Positions 5,690-9,726 of a DNA stretch of 9,726 nt are shown here, one piece after another (the stretch's first letter is position 1; the number at the start of each line of letters is the position of its first letter). The DNA lies in contig WOZN01000174.1 of NCBI GenBank assembly GCA_011620245.1, forward strand, positions 1-9,726, given 5' to 3'. Made by a program: the position numbers and the translations under genes. Origin of the DNA: Acidovorax sp. GTDB taxonomy: Bacteria > Pseudomonadota > Gammaproteobacteria > Burkholderiales > Burkholderiaceae_C. The notes beneath the pieces were generated by a model. It did no database searches, was not told the DNA's origin, and saw nothing but the letters and a program-made list of their open reading frames with translations.

Positions 5690-8016
5690 TTCGGAATAAT
5701 GCTGGCTTGTATCAGGAGTTTTTGCGCCTCGGCGCTGGGCACGGGTCTGCTCAGGAAGTAGCCCTGCACCTCGTCGCATCCAGCCATCTTGAGTTGCACC
5801 AGCTGGTCCATCAGTTCAACACCTTCGGCGATCACGCGCATCTGCAGACCGTGCGCAAGCGTAATGATCGAGGTGACGATCACGCCCACGTCCGTATTGT
5901 TGCGAATTGCGTCGATGAATGAACGATCGATCTTGATGGTGCTGATGGGCAGATCCCGTATCTGGCTCAGGCTGGAAAATCCGCTGCCAAAGTCATCCAG
6001 ACCGATGCGGATTCCCATTTTTTGGAGGTCTTTAAGAACCTTGACAGCCTGGTCTATCGGTTCGACCAGGCAGCTTTCGGTAATCTCCAACTCCAGATCG
6101 CAGGGGCTCAAGCCGTGGTCGTTCAATAGCTGTGCGATCTTTGTCGCCAGGCTGCCGTCGCGCAACTGCCTTGGCGACACATTGAACGCCAACGGTACCA
6201 GCGGTATTCCTTGCGCCTTCCACAGGGCCTGCTGAATGCAGCATGCCTTCATGACCCAGTCGCCAAGCTGAACGATCAGTCCAGATTTTTCAGCCGATGC
6301 AATGAAATCGCCGGGATACACCAGCCCATACTCTGGGTGCTGCCACCGCACCAGTGCTTCCATGCCTGAGATTTGATAGTTGGCCAGCTCCACCTTGGGT
6401 TGAAAGTGAAGCACCAGCTCGTTTTTGTCGATGGCGATGGGAAGCTGGCGTTCGAGCTGAAGGATTCGATCGTTCGATGGATGGTGGCGGGCGTCGTAGT
6501 AGGTAAATCGCCCCTGTCCCATGCGTTTGGATTCATACATCGCGGCGTCCGCATGCCGGCACAGCGTCGTGACGTCGTGTCCATCACGCGGAAAGCACGC
6601 AATACCGACACTGGGACTGACCTGAATCTCATGGCCATCGATATCTGGATATGGAAGACTCAGTTTTGCCACCAGTTTCGACGCCAGGGCATCCATGTCA
6701 TCTGGCCGCTCAAGGCCCGTCACCAACACGGCAAACTCATCACCACCCAGGCGGCCGACCACGTCGGCATTGCGCAAGCTGCCGCAAAGGCGCTCACTGA
6801 CGGCGCGCAGCAGTTTGTCGCCGACATGGTGGCCCAGCGAGTCGTTGATGAGCTTGAACCGATCAAGGTCCAGATACATCAGCATGTAATGCTTGCGACT
6901 GCGCCGAGCGCTCTCCAGGTGGCTGGCAACGAGTTCATTGAACATCCGCCGGTTGTGCAAACCAGTCAAATGGTCATATGACGCCAACGTCATCGCCCGG
7001 GACTTTTCGCTTTTCAGGCGCAGGATCAACCCATGCTTTTCCTCATCGGATGCGCGCAACGCTTCCAGCAGCGTCTGTTGGCGGCCGGTGCTGCGCACCA
7101 GTCCCCACGCAGCGCCCGCCAATATGATGCTGAGCGAGCCCAGGATTCCCCAGATGCGCAGACTGCTGTCGCCATGATTGGCATGAATCTCCTGCAGTCC
7201 GCGACTGACCACCACGATGAAGGGAGCACGCTCCACCCGCTCAAAGCGCGCCAATTGCTCATCCTCCGACCCGGGCAGCACGCCTCTCCAGAGGCCCTCA
7301 CGGGCATTGACTGGCGCGAATTGAGGCAGGTGGCGCGGCTGCTGGCTTAACAAAAGCCCCTCAGGGCGCGCCTCGGCGATCTCAACGCCATCCAGCCCCA
7401 AGATATGGATAGACCCCGTGGCGCCCATGTCGATATTGCGATAGAGCTGCAGGAAATAACCAAGGTCCAGCAGGGCAAGCAGGTAGCCCGGCTGCGGCGG
7501 CTGCCCCAGTGGAGCGGTTATCAACAGCGGTACTTGCCATGCATTTTCTTTCAGCAGCGGGCCCACCTGGACGTCGGATTGTGTTGCCAGGGAGCCATCC
7601 ATGGACTCGCCCATCTGCTGAAGGAATGCCTTGATTTCAGGGCTGTCGGCAAACGGAGACGACGAACTCAATCGGGTCAGCGTGCTGTCGTACAGCGCAA
7701 GTCTGAGAAAAGTGCGGTCTGACGCCATCATCGACGTCAATCGCGCGGATGCGATGGACTGGTCTTCGCCTGCGGCGTGATGCACGGTCACCGCCATCAA
7801 CCGGCTGCGGTCCACTACCTGGGCCAGATTTTCAGCAATGATGGCAGCCAGACTGCGCTGCTGGAGTTCGGCATTCTTCTCCAGCAGATCGGCCTCGGCT
7901 TGCAGGCGCTGCCAGATCAATAGCCAGGTCAAGGCCAGCACGATCGTCAAAGCCGCAATGCTGATCCACTGCAGTCGCTGAGAGCTGCCGGCGAGCCCTC
8001 GTAACCGCATTGTCAT
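5686..8016 (-). CDS. Membrane-bound sensor with GGDEF and EAL domains (cyclic-di-GMP enzyme)
   Basis: A 776-residue inner-membrane protein. Helix one is at residues 17-35 and helix two at about 288-307. They enclose a periplasmic domain of about 250 residues that contains a PAS-like/Cache-type stretch (GATGSIHILGLDGVEIAE, 198-215). The cytoplasmic GGDEF domain starts at about 345 with YDHLTGLHNRR; the active site GGDEF is at 424-428, with an RNAD inhibitory site (415-418) five residues upstream. The EAL domain follows: EAL at 553-555, NVSPRQL, ELEITES, LDDFGSGFSSL, KIDRSFI, IAEGVE and QGYFLSRP are all intact. Either synthesis or hydrolysis of cyclic-di-GMP is therefore possible. The ATG at 8016 is chosen because the first helix follows closely. 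The longer frame from 8106 adds 30 polar residues and would place two palindromes inside the gene. No clear ribosome site is seen. It is first in an operon with the binding-protein gene, which it overlaps by four bases. Confidence 0.93.
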   Translation of the reverse strand: MTMRLRGLAGSSQRLQWISIAALTIVLALTWLLIWQRLQAEADLLEKNAELQQRSLAAIIAENLAQVVDRSRLMAVTVHHAAGEDQSIASARLTSMMASDRTFLRLALYDSTLTRLSSSSPFADSPEIKAFLQQMGESMDGSLATQSDVQVGPLLKENAWQVPLLITAPLGQPPQPGYLLALLDLGYFLQLYRNIDMGATGSIHILGLDGVEIAEARPEGLLLSQQPRHLPQFAPVNAREGLWRGVLPGSEDEQLARFERVERAPFIVVVSRGLQEIHANHGDSSLRIWGILGSLSIILAGAAWGLVRSTGRQQTLLEALRASDEEKHGLILRLKSEKSRAMTLASYDHLTGLHNRRMFNELVASHLESARRSRKHYMLMYLDLDRFKLINDSLGHHVGDKLLRAVSERLCGSLRNADVVGRLGGDEFAVLVTGLERPDDMDALASKLVAKLSLPYPDIDGHEIQVSPSVGIACFPRDGHDVTTLCRHADAAMYESKRMGQGRFTYYDARHHPSNDRILQLERQLPIAIDKNELVLHFQPKVELANYQISGMEALVRWQHPEYGLVYPGDFIASAEKSGLIVQLGDWVMKACCIQQALWKAQGIPLVPLAFNVSPRQLRDGSLATKIAQLLNDHGLSPCDLELEITESCLVEPIDQAVKVLKDLQKMGIRIGLDDFGSGFSSLSQIRDLPISTIKIDRSFIDAIRNNTDVGVIVTSIITLAHGLQMRVIAEGVELMDQLVQLKMAGCDEVQGYFLSRPVPSAEAQKLLIQASIIPK

Positions 8017-8066
8017 GACGGACCAAAAATTGTTGGAGAGCAAGCGATGGGGGTCTTTAGGGTCAA

Positions 8067-8080
8067 CGCACGATCGTGCG
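8067..8080. promoter_or_regulatory. Perfect 14-base palindrome upstream of the GGDEF-EAL gene
   Basis: CGCACGATCGTGCG is a perfect inverted repeat. On the minus strand it directly abuts TTGACC (8066-8061), a five-of-six match to a -35 element, although no good -10 follows at 17 bases. It lies about 50 bases before the chosen start. The placement suits an operator; the regulator is unknown. Confidence 0.4.
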
Positions 8081-8089
8081 ACGAATTTG

Positions 8090-8105
8090 TGACATGTGCA
8101 TGTCA
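8090..8105. promoter_or_regulatory. Second palindrome upstream of the GGDEF-EAL gene
   Basis: TGACATG (8090-8096) and CATGTCA (8099-8105) form a seven-base inverted repeat around TG. Its centre is 24 bases from that of the palindrome at 8067-8080. Two dyads spaced in this way upstream of a gene suggest a regulator-binding region. No family motif was recognised. Confidence 0.4.
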
Positions 8106-8155
8106 TATCTGGGGCTTGTCATTTTTGCTTGAGAGCAACTTGTCGCAGATATCTC

Positions 8156-8259
8156 ATCCCATCCCATCCGTTCGGGCCTGTCGAAGCCGGGGCACTGCTT
8201 GGGTGCAGCCCTTCGACAGGCTTGTCCTGAACTCGCCGAAGGGCTCAGGGCGAACGGAT
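8156..8259. repeat. Nested REP-like inverted repeat
   Basis: Outer arms ATCCGTTCG (8166-8174) and CGAACGGAT (8251-8259) enclose inner arms CCTGTCGAAG (8177-8186) and CTTCGACAGG (8211-8220). An alternative pairing is AGCCCTTCG (8207-8215) with CGAAGGGCT (8237-8245). A triplicated CATCC-type run (8156-8169) leads into the left arm. Palindromes with this CTTCGACAGG core are frequent dispersed intergenic repeats in beta- and gammaproteobacteria (general knowledge, not checked here). It lies just downstream of the mscS-family gene and could also serve as its 3' end structure. Confidence 0.65.
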
Positions 8260-8292
8260 TTTATCTGGGATATGTCGCTAACCAGACAAACT

Positions 8293-8967
8293 TTACCTGG
8301 CCGGATCAGTAGGGGGCTGGGGATGCGGCTGGATGGTTGCCGCTGCGGCTTCCTGCTCCGGTGCGGGTGGCGGAGCCGGTGGTTCGGGCGGCGGCACGCC
8401 CCGGAATCTGCGCACCACGCGCTGGAAGATCAATGTGTTGGGAATCTGCAGCCAGGCCGCGTGGCCTGCTGCCGCGCCATGCTCCTCCAGCGTGGTGTAC
8501 AGCAGGTTGATATCCACCACGCGCCCCTTGGCGCCGGGCCTTTCGGCGGTGTCCAGCACCTCTATATGGTCGCCAATGCGAAAAGGCCGCGCGGTGAAGA
8601 TGAGCAGTGCACAGAACAGGTTGGACAAAACGCTCCAGGCCGCAAAGAACGCCACGGCGCCCACCGTGGCAAAGCCGGTAAAGGCCGTCCACAGCACGGT
8701 GGCCGAAACGCCGATGCGCTCCAGCACCAGCAGCAACGCGCTGACCAGGATGGTCCACCGGATCAATCCCTTGATGGGGGTCAGCAGTTCGTCCGGCAAC
8801 TGGTAGTGCACGCTGGCGCGGTGCACCAGCCTGCGCAGCAGGCGCTGCAGCAGCCAGGCTGCGAACAGAATCAGCAGGATCTGTGCGCCGGGAACAATGA
8901 CTTCCAGCCAGTCCTGCACCCACTCGGGCAGGTGGGTCTTGAGCCACTGCAATCGGGACAAGGCCAT
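8293..8967 (-). CDS. Small MscS-family mechanosensitive channel
   Basis: A 224-residue inner-membrane protein. Hydrophobic helices lie at about 23-41 and 68-84. They are followed by the Gly/Ala-rich pore helix (about 91-125, TGFATVGAVAFFAAWSVLSN) and the family's hallmark FTARPFRIGDHIEV (124-137), which opens the beta domain. IPNTLIF (175-181) matches the end of that beta domain. MscS channels release solutes on hypo-osmotic stress. The usual C-terminal alpha/beta domain is missing: after about residue 190 the chain becomes a proline/alanine-rich tail (VPPPEPPAPPPAPEQ and beyond), so this is a minimal form. The start ATG 8967 is 22 bases after the lysS stop on the same strand, suggesting co-transcription. 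Whether it gates as a true channel cannot be told. Confidence 0.88.
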   Translation of the reverse strand: MALSRLQWLKTHLPEWVQDWLEVIVPGAQILLILFAAWLLQRLLRRLVHRASVHYQLPDELLTPIKGLIRWTILVSALLLVLERIGVSATVLWTAFTGFATVGAVAFFAAWSVLSNLFCALLIFTARPFRIGDHIEVLDTAERPGAKGRVVDINLLYTTLEEHGAAAGHAAWLQIPNTLIFQRVVRRFRGVPPPEPPAPPPAPEQEAAAATIQPHPQPPTDPAR

Positions 8968-8989
8968 GGAACTGCTCGGCAGGAGCGCC

Positions 8990-9726
8990 TCAGGACTCGC
9001 GCCGCAGGGCAGGGAACAGGATCACGTCGCGAATGCTGGGGCTGTCGGTCAGCAGCATCATCAGGCGGTCGATGCCAATGCCGCAGCCACCCGCAGGCGG
9101 CATGCCGTATTCGAGCGCGCGCACGAAATCGTGGTCGTAGTACATGGCCTCGTCGTCGCCGCTGTCCTTGGCGGCCACCTGGGCATGAAAGCGCGCGGCC
9201 TGTTCCTCGGCATCGTTGAGCTCGCTGAAGCCGTTGCCGAACTCGCGCCCGGTGATGTAGAGCTCGAAACGCTCGGTGACCTCGGGGCGCTGGTCGTTGG
9301 CGCGGGCCAGCGGCGAGATCTCGGTGGGGTGATCCATGATGAAGGTGGGCTGCCACAGCTTGTCTTCCACCGTCTCTTCGAAATACAGCACCTGCAGGCT
9401 GGCCAGGGTGCGCCCGGAAAGCTGGTCCTTTTCTTCCGACAGGCCCAGCTTCTTGAGCGCGCTGATCAGCCAGGCCGCATCGTCCACATGCGCGCCCGCT
9501 TCGGTGTGCTGGAAGATGGCTTCGCGGATGGTCAGGCGGGCAAACGGCTGGCCCAGGTCCACCTCGCGGCCCTGGTAGGACAGCTGCAGCGTGCCCGCGG
9601 CCTTCAGGGCGGCATCGCGCACGAGCTGCTCGGTAAAGCCCATGAGGTCCTGGTAGTTCCAGTAGGCCGCATAGAACTCCATCATCGTGAACTCGGGGTT
9701 GTGGCGCACCGAGATGCCTTCGTTGC
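8990..9726 (-). CDS. lysS: Lysyl-tRNA synthetase, class II, C-terminal half (partial)
   Basis: The visible 244 codons are the 3' part of lysS, cut off at the window edge; the full enzyme is about 500 residues. The first residues, [18 protein letters not shown], belong to class II motif 2 with its ATP-binding loop. Near the end, [27 protein letters not shown] is motif 3, with the catalytic Arg, followed by the family's normal C-terminus. The stop is TGA at 8992-8990. The protein charges tRNA-Lys in the cytoplasm. Frames beginning at 9709 with GTG are internal, since the reading frame continues to the window edge. No damage is seen. It is a housekeeping gene and marks the core-chromosome side of the window, with the mscS-family gene directly downstream. 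Confidence 0.96.
   Translation of the reverse strand, partial: NEGISVRHNPEFTMMEFYAAYWNYQDLMGFTEQLVRDAALKAAGTLQLSYQGREVDLGQPFARLTIREAIFQHTEAGAHVDDAAWLISALKKLGLSEEKDQLSGRTLASLQVLYFEETVEDKLWQPTFIMDHPTEISPLARANDQRPEVTERFELYITGREFGNGFSELNDAEEQAARFHAQVAAKDSGDDEAMYYDHDFVRALEYGMPPAGGCGIGIDRLMMLLTDSPSIRDVILFPALRRES

Noticed and set aside
5690..5779. N-terminal extension of the binding protein
   Set aside because: The signal peptide starts at the ATG at 5689; the extra 30 residues are basic and come from the end of the GGDEF-EAL gene.
8017..8106. N-terminal extension of the GGDEF-EAL protein
   Set aside because: The 30 added residues have no membrane or domain character and contain two palindromes more likely to be regulatory; confidence in the shorter start is moderate because no ribosome site is clear for either.
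8067..8259. CRISPR array or phage attachment site in the repeat-rich intergenic region
   Set aside because: The repeats are inverted and nested, not regularly spaced direct repeats, and there is no integrase or tRNA gene nearby.
8047..9219. Plus-strand open frame of 390 codons opposite the mscS-family gene and lysS
   Set aside because: It runs through the REP-like repeat and two real minus-strand genes; the translation is Gly/Arg/Gln-rich without motifs.

Overview
This GC-rich window looks like part of a betaproteobacterial chromosome, probably Comamonadaceae (Acidovorax/Comamonas type). That placement is an inference from codon usage, from the protein flavour, and from a palindromic repeat carrying CTTCGACAGG/CCTGTCGAAG of the kind common in that family. 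No rRNA, tRNA, CRISPR array, transposase or integrase was recognised.

Left part (1-4758, + strand): an arsenic-resistance cluster. It opens with a decayed low-molecular-weight-phosphatase-type arsenate reductase (PsiarsC, about 48-538). A short AT-rich promoter region follows, then an ars-type glyceraldehyde-3-phosphate dehydrogenase (722-1765) with the organoarsenical exporter ArsJ one base behind it (1767-3011). Next come a second, intact arsC (3162-3662), an intrinsic terminator (3681-3711), and an Acr3 arsenite permease (3733-4758). Two detoxification routes are encoded. In one, GAPDH makes 1-arseno-3-phosphoglycerate from arsenate and ArsJ exports it. In the other, ArsC reduces arsenate and Acr3 exports the arsenite. 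No complete ArsR repressor lies inside the window; at most its last codons may be at 1-60.

Middle part (4814-8016, - strand), convergent with acr3: a two-gene unit. The first gene encodes a membrane-anchored protein with a large periplasmic domain followed by intact GGDEF and EAL domains. Its stop codon overlaps the start of the second gene (ATGA), which encodes a secreted PhnD-like periplasmic oxyanion-binding protein. No ABC permease or ATPase accompanies the binding protein. The pair therefore looks like a periplasmic ligand sensor wired to cyclic-di-GMP, similar in design to NspS/MbaA, and it sits beside arsenic genes. This is the most interesting system in the window. The region upstream (8017-8292) holds two perfect or near-perfect palindromes and a nested REP-like inverted repeat.

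Right part (8293-9726, - strand): a small MscS-family channel gene with a proline-rich tail, 22 bases downstream of the 3' half of lysS (class II lysyl-tRNA synthetase), which runs off the window edge. These look like ordinary core genes and probably mark the chromosomal border of the accessory arsenic/c-di-GMP region.
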